From an uncultured Veillonellaceae bacterium (lineage in GTDB: Bacteria; Bacillota; Negativicutes; Veillonellales; Dialisteraceae): a DNA stretch of 42,277 nucleotides. Position 1 is the first letter of the stretch, and the number at the start of each line of letters is the position of its first letter. The stretch spans positions 1-42,277 of the forward strand of contig CASEBK010000007.1 in NCBI GenBank assembly GCA_949286115.1, given 5' to 3'. The translations under genes and the position numbers were made by a program. Under the pieces are notes generated by a model that saw nothing but the letters and a program-made list of their open reading frames with translations, ran no database searches and was not told where the DNA came from. Of the stretch, positions 1-7,464 are shown piece by piece.

Positions 1-140
1 CAGATTTCCTGGAATATACGGATGAGTATATTCAAAGCAAGGTGGATGAGCTGAATCATCGTCCGAGGAAATGTCTGGGATACAAAACACCTTATGAAAT
101 CTATCACAATGAAGTGTTGCACTTGATTTGACAATTCGCC
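1..140 (+). mobile_element. right end of an IS30-family insertion sequence (partial)
   Basis: The first ~130 bases are clearly more AT-rich than the rest of the window and encode the C-terminus of an IS30-type transposase. The stop codon is followed by GACAATTCGCC, which resembles the outer end of IS30-like elements, where the terminal inverted repeat overlaps or follows the transposase stop. The left end is outside the window, so the exact boundary and target duplication cannot be checked. Confidence 0.6.
3..131 (+). CDS. IS30-family transposase, C-terminal fragment
   Basis: This open frame enters from the left edge and encodes the last 42 residues of a transposase. It contains the block LNHRPRKCLGYKTPYEIY, the hallmark C-terminal end of the DDE catalytic domain of IS30 transposases (consensus N-RPRK-LG-KTP-E), and ends in VLHLI. 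The enzyme cuts and joins IS ends. Whether the element is intact depends on sequence outside the window. The low GC content differs from the neighbours, as expected for recently acquired DNA. Confidence 0.78.
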   Translation, partial: DFLEYTDEYIQSKVDELNHRPRKCLGYKTPYEIYHNEVLHLI

Positions 141-261
141 CGCGTGGCAAGGGACCCTTTGAGGCGTGAGGTGCGCGGGGGGCTTGTCGTCCTATCATAG
201 AGAGTAACGCCTCCATACAAGGCACCCATCTTTCCGCTGGGGAGCGATCCTGTTGTAGCGC

Positions 262-298
262 AAAAAAGGCGGAGCCGCATCGCACGGCTCTGCCTTTT
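262..298 (-). terminator. rho-independent terminator of the Sel1-repeat gene
   Basis: On the minus strand GGCAGAGCCG and CGGCTCCGCC form a stem around a short loop, followed at once by a run of six T. It lies directly behind the stop codon of the Sel1-repeat gene. Bases 132-261 between it and the IS end show no gene. Confidence 0.8.
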
Positions 299-303
299 CT
301 GCT

Positions 304-1362
304 TCACAGCGTGTAGTTGTAGTCTTCCCGGAGGGTGTGGACGGCGCCCTTGTCGCCGCGGAGGGCGGCTTTGATGAGCCACTGCATGGCCAGGTGCTCG
401 TCCTTTTCGATGCCTTCGCCCCGCTCGTAGGCGTAGCCCAGACGGGCCATGGCGAAGGGCTCGCCCGCCTCCGCCGCGGCGCGGTAGCACGCCACGGCTT
501 TTTGGATGTCCGCCGCGGTGCCGATGCCCGCTTCCCAGCAGAGGCCGAGGGAGGCTTTCGCCCGGGGCAGGCCTTTGGCGTCAGCCCGGAGAAAGCACTG
601 GAAGGCGCGCTCCCCGTGGCCGGGACGGCTCACGCGGCTGCGGTAGGTCTCGCCGAGGAGGAGGAACGCTTCGGCGTTTCCGAGCGCTTCCGCTTCTTCC
701 GCCATGGCGAAGGCTTTTTCGTCGTCCACCTTTCCCGCCGCGCCGGTGACGTATTCCGTGGCGGCGACGGAGAGGAACGTGCGGAGCGTGGCGGGGCCGT
801 CTTCCGCCCCGGCGGCCACGCCCTGCCGGATCCAGTCTTCTGCTTTCGCCAGATCTTTCGGCACGGTGCCGCCCTGAGCATAGAAGAGGCCCGTCATGAG
901 CATGGCGTCGCTCCAGCCGCGCTGGGCCGCGAGGAGGTAGTACCGGAAGGCTTTGTCGGGATTCACCCGGCCGAAGGCCCCTTCGTCGTACATGCGGCCG
1001 AGGCACGCGGCGGCTTCGGCGCTGCCTGCGTCAGAGGCGCGCTCCAGATGCTTCCGCGCCTTCCGCACGTTCGGCCGGCCCCCTTTGAGGCCGCGCAGGT
1101 AGAGCTTGCCCAGGAGGAGAGAGGCTCTGCGGTCACCATACTCGGCGCTCGCTTCATAGCAGAGACGGGCCTTTTCGTCGTCTTGGGGCGCGCCGTCTCC
1201 CGTCTCGAAGCGGCGGCCCACGGCGCAGATCTCCGCGGCGGCTTCCATGGCGCCCATGTTGGCGGCTTTGCGGAAATAGGCGACGGCTTCGTCCCAGTGT
1301 TCCATATGGACGGCGTCCTGCCCCATGGCGTAGTAATATTCGAGCATGCGGTCGGATGGCAT
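304..1362 (-). CDS. Sel1-repeat (TPR-like) protein
   Basis: This 352-residue protein is built almost entirely of Sel1-like repeats, about 36 residues each. Examples are AVAYFRKAANMGAMEAA, AFRYYLLAAQRGWSDAM, AVACYRAAAEAGEPFAM and AMQWLIKAALRGDKGAV, each followed by a G-x-x-Y-x-x-G turn. Such solenoids act as protein-binding scaffolds. No signal peptide, membrane segment or catalytic domain is visible, so the protein is probably cytoplasmic and its partner is unknown. The ATG follows AAGGAGGACAGACCC, a strong ribosome site. The gene lies 32 bases downstream of the oxidoreductase beta subunit on the same strand and could be co-transcribed with it. Family assignment is secure; function is open. 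Confidence 0.85.
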   Translation of the reverse strand: MPSDRMLEYYYAMGQDAVHMEHWDEAVAYFRKAANMGAMEAAAEICAVGRRFETGDGAPQDDEKARLCYEASAEYGDRRASLLLGKLYLRGLKGGRPNVRKARKHLERASDAGSAEAAACLGRMYDEGAFGRVNPDKAFRYYLLAAQRGWSDAMLMTGLFYAQGGTVPKDLAKAEDWIRQGVAAGAEDGPATLRTFLSVAATEYVTGAAGKVDDEKAFAMAEEAEALGNAEAFLLLGETYRSRVSRPGHGERAFQCFLRADAKGLPRAKASLGLCWEAGIGTAADIQKAVACYRAAAEAGEPFAMARLGYAYERGEGIEKDEHLAMQWLIKAALRGDKGAVHTLREDYNYTL

Positions 1363-1394
1363 GGGTCTGTCCTCCTTGGGAAACGTCGAGGTGG

Positions 1395-2267
1395 TCAGCG
1401 GAATTCAGCGAGCAGGTCGTGGAAGAGCTCTTCCGAGGGCTTTTCCACGTGGTCTACGAGGCAGCGGTCTCCGGCCGGGGTGATCTGGTCGAAGGAGGCC
1501 ACGCCCTTTTCTTCGTAGATGACGCCGGTGACGAGGCTGTCCGTCTCGGCGAGGAGGTGGAAGGCCGCGCCCATATTGGACGGGTCGTAGTCGGGATGGA
1601 GGTCCTCCACTTTCTGCAGGTGGCTCTGATACCAGTCGACGGTGTTGAATTTGTTGAACGACACGCAGGGGGTGAAGATGTTCACGTAGGAGAATCCCCG
1701 GTGGTCGATGGCTTTTTCGATGATGTCCATCATCTGCCGGCCGTCGATGGCAAAGGTCTGGGCGACGAAGGTGCACCCGGAGGCGATGGCCATGCCGAGC
1801 GTGTTGAGCGGCGTCTCGGGATTGCCGTCGGGGGTGGTCTTCGTGACGAAGCCCTTGCTGGAGGCCGGGCTGGTCTGTCCCTTCGTGAGGCCGTACACCT
1901 GATTGTCGAAGACGAGGTAGGTGATGTCCATATTGCGCTTCATGGCGTGGATCATGTGCCCCAGGCCGATGGCGTAGGAGTCGCCGTCGCCGGAGCAGAC
2001 GATCATGTGCATGTCTTTGTTGGCGCACTTGATGCCCTGCGCAAAGGGCAGCGACCGCCCGTGGGTGGTGTGCGCGCCGTAGCAGTATTGGTACCCGCCG
2101 ATGCGGGAGGAGCAGCCGATGCCGGAAATGAGGGCGATGTCTTCGAAGGCCCAGCCCTTCTTCGCGCAGATGGCGGAGATGGCGTTCTGGATGCCGTAGT
2201 CGCCGCATCCGGGGCACCAGTTCGGAATGATTCTGTTTTTATAATCTCTCGGTGACGCCATGATCAC
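1395..2267 (-). CDS. korB: 2-oxoacid:ferredoxin oxidoreductase, beta (TPP-binding) subunit
   Basis: The protein carries the thiamine-diphosphate half of a 2-oxoacid:ferredoxin oxidoreductase. It has an N-terminal WCPGCGDYG motif with cluster-type cysteines, GIGCSSR, the TPP/Mg motif GDGDSYAIGLGH, and DNQVYGLTKGQ. The enzyme oxidatively decarboxylates a 2-oxoacid with CoA and reduces ferredoxin; it partners the alpha subunit encoded just upstream. The length (about 290 residues) is normal for KorB/PorB. Two starts compete: GTG at 2267, which overlaps the korA stop as GTGA but lies only 4 bases after AGGAGG, and ATG at 2261, 10 bases after it. Substrate (2-oxoglutarate, branched or other oxoacid) cannot be decided from the sequence. 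Confidence 0.9.
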   Translation of the reverse strand: MIMASPRDYKNRIIPNWCPGCGDYGIQNAISAICAKKGWAFEDIALISGIGCSSRIGGYQYCYGAHTTHGRSLPFAQGIKCANKDMHMIVCSGDGDSYAIGLGHMIHAMKRNMDITYLVFDNQVYGLTKGQTSPASSKGFVTKTTPDGNPETPLNTLGMAIASGCTFVAQTFAIDGRQMMDIIEKAIDHRGFSYVNIFTPCVSFNKFNTVDWYQSHLQKVEDLHPDYDPSNMGAAFHLLAETDSLVTGVIYEEKGVASFDQITPAGDRCLVDHVEKPSEELFHDLLAEFR

Positions 2268-4012
2268 AGGACCTCCTTTGCTTTCTTTTCGATGGTGGAC
2301 GCGACGAACGGGGTGCCGTCATACTGCAGGAGCGACAGCAGTTTGTCGTGGCAGGAGAAGTGGGAAGCAAAGAGTTCCCGGAGCTGGGCGGTCATGTTCT
2401 CTTCTACGATGAGGACCTTCTTCGCCCCTTCGACGTACGGACGGAGCTCGTCTGCCGGGAAGGGCGCAAGGAGCCGCAGGTGGAGATGGTTGATCTTCTT
2501 GCCGGTCGCTTCGAGGCGCTCCACCGCTTCGTCGATGGCGCCGCCGGTGGAGGTGATGCCGATGATGAGGAGGTCCGCGTCCGTATCTTCCGAGGTGACG
2601 GTGAAAGGCTGGATGGCCTTCGAGACGGTCTGGAACTTGCGGTGGCGCTTCTCCATCTCCATCACGCGCGTCGCTTCGCCTTCGGCGGGCTTGCCGAATT
2701 CGTTGTGCTCAAGGCCCGTGGAGAGGAACATGCCGTTCGCCACGCCGGGGATGGTGCGCGGAGAGATGCCGTCTTCGCTGTCGGCGAAGCGGTGGAAATA
2801 TTCGGCCTTCGGCAGCTCCGGCAGACCTTCGCGGACGAGCTTGCCCCGGCGGATGGGCACGCGGTGCTCATCGAAGACGGGCACGGACTGCTTGCACATG
2901 CCGAATTCGAGGTCTGAGAGCAGGATGACCGGCGTCTGGTATTCTTCCGCCAGGTTGAACGCTTCCTGGGTGATGTAGAAGCAGTCTTCGATGCTTGCGG
3001 CGGCGAGGACGATCTTCTCCGCGTCGCCGTGGCCCGCGCCGATGGCATAGCGGATGTCGCTCTGCTCCACTTTCGTGGCCATGCCCGTGGAGGGGCCCGC
3101 GCGCATCACGTCGATGATGACCACGGGGATCTCCGCCATGGAGGCCATGGAGATGGACTCGGCCATGAGGGAGAGCCCGGGGCCGCTGGTGGCGGTGAAG
3201 GCGCGCACGCCGGCATAGCCTGCGCCCATGGCCATCATGCACGAGGAGAGCTCGTCTTCCGTCTGGACGACGGTGCCTTTGATCTTGTGCATCACCTTGA
3301 TCATGTATTCCATGATCTCCGAGGCCGGGGTGATCGGGTAGGACGCCATGAAGCGGCTCCCTGCGGCGATGGCGCCGAGCGCGGCTGCTTCATTGCCGAG
3401 AAGATAGAGCTGGGCGGATTTCTCCGGTTCAGCGAGACGGCCGATGGTGCCCGCTTCTTCCGCAGCCTTCACGGCGGTGTCGTACCCGTCGATGAAGACG
3501 TCCTTATTCTCCGCCACCACGTGTTCGCCCTTCTTGCCGAAGCGGTCGGCAATGAACTGGAAGAACGGCTTCTTCGGGAATCCGAGGATGCCTGCGGACA
3601 TGCCGAGGGCGGCGATGTTCTTCATCTGGAGAGAGCCGTGAGCCTTGGAGATGTCCGTGATGGGCAGCGCCAGGAAGATGCGCCCCGTGTGGGCCTCCCA
3701 CTTCGGGTGGAACGCGCTGTCGGCGATGATGACGCCCCCTTCGCGCACCTCCGGGCCGTGCTTGTCGATGGTCTCCTGATCGAGCGCCACCAGACAGTCC
3801 ACGCTCTCGCCGATGGTGGCCACGCGGTGGTCAGCGGCGATGCGGAGGGCGATCGTGGTGTGCCCGCCTTTGATGCGGGACGCGAAGAGGCGCTGGCTGA
3901 AGAGGGAGTAGCCCTCCTGCGCCAGCACGCGGCCGAGGATCTCGCCGCAGGACTCGACGCCCTGTCCCTGCTGTCCGCCCATTTTCCAGATAAAATCACG
4001 TTTTGTTTCCAA
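2264..4012 (-). CDS. korA: 2-oxoacid:ferredoxin oxidoreductase, fused gamma-alpha subunit
   Basis: This subunit fuses two domains. Residues 1-190 are the gamma domain (GGQQGQGVESCGEILGRVL, SRIKGGHTTIALRI), which helps bind CoA. The rest is the alpha pyrimidine-binding domain (ASYPITPASEIMEYM, QTEDELSSCMMAMGAGYAG, ATSGPGLSLM) plus a C-terminal core domain. It forms a complex with the beta subunit downstream, translationally coupled through a 4-base overlap. The frame is open up to a TTG at 4036, but the only good ribosome site, AAGGAGG, sits 6 bases before a second TTG at 4012. Initiation there gives a protein starting METKRDFIWKMGGQQGQG, about 582 residues, which matches the usual KorA start. 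A TTG start may limit expression. Confidence 0.9.
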   Translation of the reverse strand: METKRDFIWKMGGQQGQGVESCGEILGRVLAQEGYSLFSQRLFASRIKGGHTTIALRIAADHRVATIGESVDCLVALDQETIDKHGPEVREGGVIIADSAFHPKWEAHTGRIFLALPITDISKAHGSLQMKNIAALGMSAGILGFPKKPFFQFIADRFGKKGEHVVAENKDVFIDGYDTAVKAAEEAGTIGRLAEPEKSAQLYLLGNEAAALGAIAAGSRFMASYPITPASEIMEYMIKVMHKIKGTVVQTEDELSSCMMAMGAGYAGVRAFTATSGPGLSLMAESISMASMAEIPVVIIDVMRAGPSTGMATKVEQSDIRYAIGAGHGDAEKIVLAAASIEDCFYITQEAFNLAEEYQTPVILLSDLEFGMCKQSVPVFDEHRVPIRRGKLVREGLPELPKAEYFHRFADSEDGISPRTIPGVANGMFLSTGLEHNEFGKPAEGEATRVMEMEKRHRKFQTVSKAIQPFTVTSEDTDADLLIIGITSTGGAIDEAVERLEATGKKINHLHLRLLAPFPADELRPYVEGAKKVLIVEENMTAQLRELFASHFSCHDKLLSLLQYDGTPFVASTIEKKAKEVL

Positions 4013-4149
4013 TTTCTGCCTCCTTTTTGCGCACAAAGACAGACCGCCCCGCGTCAGATGCCGCGCCCTTGCGGCCGGTCTCCCGAAAGAGTCCTTATGA
4101 ATTTGTGCGAATGGACCGCGTTTTCCGCGGTGCCGGAATTGCTGCCTTT

Positions 4150-4155
4150 ATTATA
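4150..4155 (-). promoter_or_regulatory. possible -10 box for korAB
   Basis: A perfect TATAAT on the minus strand lies about 140 bases upstream of the TTG start in otherwise non-coding sequence. The -35 region is weak (near TAGACT at 17-18 bases), so this is only a candidate. Confidence 0.4.
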
Positions 4156-4249
4156 TCTGTCAGTCATGAAACAGTCTATAAAACGCAAGGAAAATTCCCG
4201 TTTTCCCGCGGAAATTTTCGCGAAATTGACAGACCGGAGATAAATGTAA

Positions 4250-4275
4250 CAAAAAAAGCCCGCTTCTGGGCTTCT
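4250..4275 (-). terminator. rho-independent terminator after korAB promoter region / upstream of queE end
   Basis: On the minus strand AAGCCC-AGAAGC-GGGCTT is followed by seven T. It sits immediately after the queE stop codon and ends the queCDE operon. Confidence 0.82.
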
Positions 4276-4276
4276 T

Positions 4277-4939
4277 TCACACGCCGCGCCGATCCGGCGG
4301 CCAGATGACTTTGTGGAGCTGCACCTGCACGGTGACGTCTCCGAGCTCCCGCTCTCTCACGAAGTCCACGAGCGCCTCCGGGGCGATCTTGCCGAAGACG
4401 GGGGATACGTACGCCCGAGGCGCGCCGGGGAAAGCGAGATGGCGGCGCACGACGCGCTCCATGGCGAGGAGGTCCCTGCGGCTTCCCACGACGAACTTCA
4501 CCACGTCCTCCGCGCCGAGGCGGGCGAAGTTCTCCTCCCGCATGCGGCCCTCCATGGCCGAGTCCGGGCATTTCCAGTCCATGGTGTAGAAGAGGCGCGG
4601 CGGGCGCTTCGCAAAGAGAGGCTCCGCGCCGTTCGTCTCGATGTTGCACTCATAGCCCGCGTTTCCCAGCCGGCGGCAGAGGCCTTCGATGGGCTGGAGG
4701 AGCGGTTCGCCCCCCGTGAGGGTCACCCGCTTCCACGGGCGGGCGGTGATGCGGGCGAAGAGCGCGTCTTCGGTGAGATGCTCCGCCGCGTCTTCCCGGC
4801 GCTGGGAGTAGACGGTGTCGCAGTAGGTGCAGCGGAGGTCGCACCCGGCAAGGCGCACGAAGGTCGCCATGAGGCCGGTGCGCTTGCCTTCGCCGTCGAT
4901 GCTGTCAAAGAGCTCCGTCACAGGAAATTCATACTTCAT
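4277..4939 (-). CDS. queE: 7-carboxy-7-deazaguanine synthase (radical SAM)
   Basis: QueE converts 6-carboxy-5,6,7,8-tetrahydropterin to 7-carboxy-7-deazaguanine, the ring contraction step on the way to preQ0 and queuosine in tRNA. The 220-residue protein has the radical-SAM cysteine triad C33-x3-C37-x2-C40 in AGCDLRCTYCD, which binds the 4Fe-4S cluster, then LTGGEPLLQ for SAM contact. The N-terminal ELFDSIDGEGKRTG is typical of QueE. Its start overlaps the end of queD by 11 bases, so the two are coupled. It is the last gene of the que operon. Confidence 0.95.
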   Translation of the reverse strand: MKYEFPVTELFDSIDGEGKRTGLMATFVRLAGCDLRCTYCDTVYSQRREDAAEHLTEDALFARITARPWKRVTLTGGEPLLQPIEGLCRRLGNAGYECNIETNGAEPLFAKRPPRLFYTMDWKCPDSAMEGRMREENFARLGAEDVVKFVVGSRRDLLAMERVVRRHLAFPGAPRAYVSPVFGKIAPEALVDFVRERELGDVTVQVQLHKVIWPPDRRGV

Positions 4940-5261
4940 AGATGGCCAGATTCCCTTCGGACTCGCGCACCGCCACGCGCACGCAGTGAGGCAGGCGGTC
5001 GCAGATCCACTTCGCGATGTTCTCCGCCGTGGGGTTCACGTCGCCCAGCACGTCGTTCAGGTACGCGTGGTCCAGCTGCATCACCACCTCTTTGATGCGG
5101 GAGAAATCGAGGACCATGCCGTTCTCGTCGAGGGTCTCGCTCCGGAGCGTCACCTCGATCTGCCAGTTGTGCCCGTGGAGCCCGGCGCACTTCGAGGGGT
5201 AGGGGAGCGTGAGGCGATGCGCCCCGGCGATCTCGAGCGTCTTCACTACCGTGTACATCAT
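4929..5261 (-). CDS. queD: 6-carboxy-5,6,7,8-tetrahydropterin synthase
   Basis: QueD makes 6-carboxytetrahydropterin from dihydroneopterin triphosphate. The 110-residue protein has the expected zinc ligands His15, His29 and His31 (AGAHRL and LHGHNW) and the catalytic Cys25 in PSKCAGLHGH; LDHAYLND and NPTAENIAKWI are further family blocks. The frame remains open farther upstream, but the start is set by GGAGGTGAA just before two adjacent ATG codons. The first ATG (5261) overlaps the queC stop as ATGA. Using the second would shorten it by one residue. Confidence 0.94.
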   Translation of the reverse strand: MMYTVVKTLEIAGAHRLTLPYPSKCAGLHGHNWQIEVTLRSETLDENGMVLDFSRIKEVVMQLDHAYLNDVLGDVNPTAENIAKWICDRLPHCVRVAVRESEGNLAIYEV

Positions 5262-5956
5262 TTCACCTCCAGCGCCGGGTCGGCCACGCCGTTCGCCGCG
5301 AAGGCCGCCGCCCGGTCTCGGCAGGTGCCGCACACGCCGCAGGGGCGGTCGCCCCCTTCATAGCAGCTCCACGTGAGCTCGTAGGGCACGTGAAGGCGCA
5401 GCCCTTCGGCGACAACGTCCGCTTTCGTCTTCCCCGCAAACGGCGCGGCGAGGCGGACCCGGTCGTATGTGCCGATGGAGATGGCTTCGCCCATGGCGCG
5501 GAGGAAACCCTCGCTGCAGTCGGCGTAGGCATTGCCCGCCGCGTCGTCGCCGTGCGCGCCCAGGTAGATGTCCACGTCGTCGTCCGGCCAGATCGAAGCG
5601 GCCAGCGCCGCCGCCGTCGAGAGCATGAGCCCGTTGCGGAACGGCACGTACGTCGTGACTTTCCCCGTCTCGCTCTCCGCGGTCTGCTCGGCGTAAGTCT
5701 GGTGAGAGATTGCCTGCGAAGAGCCGGAAAGGAGCGCGCAGTCGGAGTACTTCATGATCTCCGAGAGGTCGAACTCGTAGTGCCGCACGCCGTAGAAGGC
5801 GGCTACCCTGCGCGCACATGCGAGCTCCTTTTTGTGCTTCTGCCCATAAAAAATGGATGCCGCCGCAACGTTCGGCGCACCCAGCTTTTCCACAGCGACG
5901 GCCAGGCACGTGGTGGAATCCACGCCGCCGCTGGACAATATGACTGCTTTCTGCAT
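5258..5956 (-). CDS. queC: 7-cyano-7-deazaguanine (preQ0) synthase
   Basis: QueC uses ATP and ammonia to turn 7-carboxy-7-deazaguanine into preQ0. The 232-residue protein has the PP-loop SSGGVDSTT at residues 8-16 and a C-terminal zinc site, CYEGGDRPCGVCGTC. An ATG farther upstream (6007) is in frame, but the start at 5956 follows AGGAGGGAAAA and gives the normal N-terminus MQKAVILSSGG. It is the first gene of queC-queD-queE and lies directly behind a probable preQ1 riboswitch whose tail contains this ribosome site. The later queuosine genes (queF, tgt, queA) are not in the window. Confidence 0.95.
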   Translation of the reverse strand: MQKAVILSSGGVDSTTCLAVAVEKLGAPNVAAASIFYGQKHKKELACARRVAAFYGVRHYEFDLSEIMKYSDCALLSGSSQAISHQTYAEQTAESETGKVTTYVPFRNGLMLSTAAALAASIWPDDDVDIYLGAHGDDAAGNAYADCSEGFLRAMGEAISIGTYDRVRLAAPFAGKTKADVVAEGLRLHVPYELTWSCYEGGDRPCGVCGTCRDRAAAFAANGVADPALEVK

Positions 5957-5961
5957 TTTTC

Positions 5962-6001
5962 CCTCCTGTTTTTTATAGTTGGTTCTCAGAAAAGACAACT
6001 T
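5962..6001 (-). promoter_or_regulatory. probable preQ1-I riboswitch in the queCDE leader
   Basis: Read on the minus strand, AGTTG and CAACT form a five-base-pair P1 stem around a 14-base loop containing TTCTGAG, followed at once by the A-rich tail ATAAAAAACAGGAGG. This is the layout of the class I preQ1 aptamer: short stem, C/U-rich loop, and an A-rich tail that folds back to form a pseudoknot. CTG in the loop can pair with CAG in the tail. The tail runs into the queC ribosome site AGGAGG, so ligand binding would hide it and reduce translation. The downstream genes make the ligand precursor, as in known cases. Recognition is by eye, without a covariance search. Confidence 0.65.
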
Positions 6002-6027
6002 GCGCACGCTGTGCGCGGAACGTATCC

Positions 6028-6036
6028 ATTATAGCA
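6028..6036 (-). promoter_or_regulatory. extended -10 promoter of queCDE
   Basis: The minus strand reads TGCTATAAT, a perfect extended -10 (TGn plus TATAAT). No good -35 is present. Start of transcription about 7 bases downstream would give a leader of roughly 65 bases that contains the whole riboswitch. Confidence 0.6.
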
Positions 6037-6079
6037 CAGCGTCGCCGCTTTTCGCCACGGAAAGAGCGGCCGCGCCAAA

Positions 6080-6120
6080 GGCCCCGCGGGAGGAAAAACG
6101 TTTCGTTTTCCCGCGGGGCC
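6080..6120 (-). terminator. strong hairpin behind the LysR gene
   Basis: GGCCCCGCGGGA and TCCCGCGGGGCC form a 12-base-pair GC-rich stem with inner A/T pairs and a short loop. It is 23 bases behind the LysR stop. The T-run after it on the minus strand is short (CCTTTGG), so termination efficiency is uncertain. Confidence 0.55.
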
Positions 6121-6142
6121 CCGCCGTGCCGCAGCGCCTGCT

Positions 6143-7051
6143 TCATGCTTTCTTTCCGGCCGCTTCGAAATGGCTGCGGAGGCGGCCCAGGAAGAGCTCG
6201 GTCGCAGGCGAGAAGACCTGATATTTCTTCCACACCACGTCGAGGCCGGAGGTGAGGTCCGGCGAGAGGGGGCGGAAGCAGAGGGGGCTCTCGGCGGAGG
6301 TGTCCGCCAGGTGCTCCAGAGAGACGGCGCAGCCCACGCCGGCCCGGGCGAGCGCCGCCGCGTTGTAGAGGAGATTGTACGTGGCGGCGATGTGGAGCTT
6401 CTCCCAGAAGGGGCCGAACCAGCGGATGAGCTCGTTCGTCTCGGCGCGGCTGACGAGGGCCTGCCGGGAGAAGAGGAGCGGCTCGCCGGCCAGGTCTTCG
6501 GCGGTGACGGCGGCCTTCGCCGCGAGGGGATGGTCCTTTCGCAGGATGACGCCCCACCGGTCCCGCGCGGGGAGGGAAAGGCAGTCGTAGCGCGTGATGT
6601 CTGTGGGCTGGATGAGGAGGCCGAAGTCGAGGAGGCCCTTGTCGAGGCGCTCGGTCACATCTTCGGCGTTACCGCTGTAGAGGTGCCACTTCACGCCGGG
6701 AAAGGTCTCGCCGATCTCGCGGCACACAGAGGCGATGAGGTCCATGGCGATGGTCTCGCCGCCGCCGATGTACACATCGCCCGCCAGCTGCCCCTGCATG
6801 GCGCGAAATTCTTCTTCCGTGCGGTCCGCCATGGCGACGATCTCCGCGGCGCGCTTCCGGAGGCGCATGCCCTCCGAGGTGAGCTGTACCCGGTGGCTGC
6901 CGCGGATGAGAAGCTTCTGCCCCAGCTCCGTCTCCAGATCCCGCAGCTGCCGGGAGAGCGTGGGCTGGGTGATGTGAAGGACGTTCGCCGCGCCGGTGAT
7001 GGACTCTTCCCGGGCGACGGCGAGGAAATAACGAAGGACCCGCAGTTCCAT
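6143..7051 (-). CDS. LysR-family transcriptional regulator
   Basis: The 302-residue protein has the standard LysR winged helix-turn-helix at residues 1-60 (LRYFLAVAREESITGAANVLHITQPTLSRQLRDLE) and a C-terminal periplasmic-binding-like effector domain (GDVYIGGGETIAMDLIA through the C-terminus). The ATG follows AAAGGAGGGGGGACC. It faces a small protein and an iron alcohol dehydrogenase across a 180-base divergent region that holds a palindromic T-N11-A box. The same box occurs at the hydrolase promoter near 11780, so the regulator probably controls both units. The inducer is unknown; the target enzymes suggest a reactive carbonyl or small organic compound, which is inference. Confidence 0.92.
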   Translation of the reverse strand: MELRVLRYFLAVAREESITGAANVLHITQPTLSRQLRDLETELGQKLLIRGSHRVQLTSEGMRLRKRAAEIVAMADRTEEEFRAMQGQLAGDVYIGGGETIAMDLIASVCREIGETFPGVKWHLYSGNAEDVTERLDKGLLDFGLLIQPTDITRYDCLSLPARDRWGVILRKDHPLAAKAAVTAEDLAGEPLLFSRQALVSRAETNELIRWFGPFWEKLHIAATYNLLYNAAALARAGVGCAVSLEHLADTSAESPLCFRPLSPDLTSGLDVVWKKYQVFSPATELFLGRLRSHFEAAGKKA

Positions 7052-7122
7052 GGTCCCCCCTCCTTTCCCTTTTTCTTCATCATACGGGGAGGCCTATGGC
7101 TTCGTCAAGGGCGGACGCATCT

Positions 7123-7167
7123 ATGCCCGCCGGGCATTTCGGCGCATGGAGAGAAAGTATTGGCTAT
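7123..7167 (+). promoter_or_regulatory. LysR-type operator plus promoter of the small protein / alcohol dehydrogenase unit
   Basis: ATGCCCGCCGGGCAT at 7123-7137 is a near-perfect palindrome containing T-N11-A, the classic LysR box. Seventeen bases after it lies AAGTATTGGCTAT (7155-7167). The hydrolase promoter has a related box (12 of 15 bases the same), the identical 17-base gap, and the same 13-base block. The shared layout strongly suggests one regulator acts at both; the LysR gene next door is the obvious candidate. Confidence 0.68.
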
Positions 7168-7232
7168 GAAAGGATCGAAGGAGTACGCTGTAGACAGCAA
7201 AGCCCGGCGACGCCGGAGAAAGGAGGTCCCCT

Positions 7233-7451
7233 ATGGATGACACACAGCATGGCGCCCGTCTCCTGCGCTCTCTGCGGGACGCGGGCTGCACGGAAGAGGA
7301 GATCCGCCGGTTCCTTGCCTGCCAGAGGCCTGGTGAGCGGCTGGGGATCCTCTCCTGCCGACGCACGGAGCGTCTCGCCGCGCTCCATCGGATCGAGGCG
7401 CAGATCGACTGTCTGGATTTTCTCATTTATTCCATGAAGCAGCATATATAA
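7233..7451 (+). CDS. small conserved protein of unknown function
   Basis: This 72-residue protein starts at an ATG behind AAAGGAGGTCCCCT and ends 13 bases before the alcohol dehydrogenase, so the two are probably co-transcribed. It has no signal peptide or membrane segment. The N-terminal part (LLRSLRDAGCTEEEIRRFLAC) looks helical. The C-terminal part (RIEAQIDCLDFLIYSMK) resembles small proteins that I recall next to LysR- or AraC-controlled reductases in Firmicutes; that recollection is unverified. It may be an accessory or regulatory partner of the enzyme. No function is claimed. Confidence 0.75.
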   Translation: MDDTQHGARLLRSLRDAGCTEEEIRRFLACQRPGERLGILSCRRTERLAALHRIEAQIDCLDFLIYSMKQHI

Positions 7452-7464
7452 AGGAGGTCTTACC

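Noticed and set aside
337..1518. Long plus-strand frame opposite the Sel1-repeat gene
   Set aside because: The minus-strand frame has clear Sel1 repeats, a ribosome site and a terminator; this one has none.
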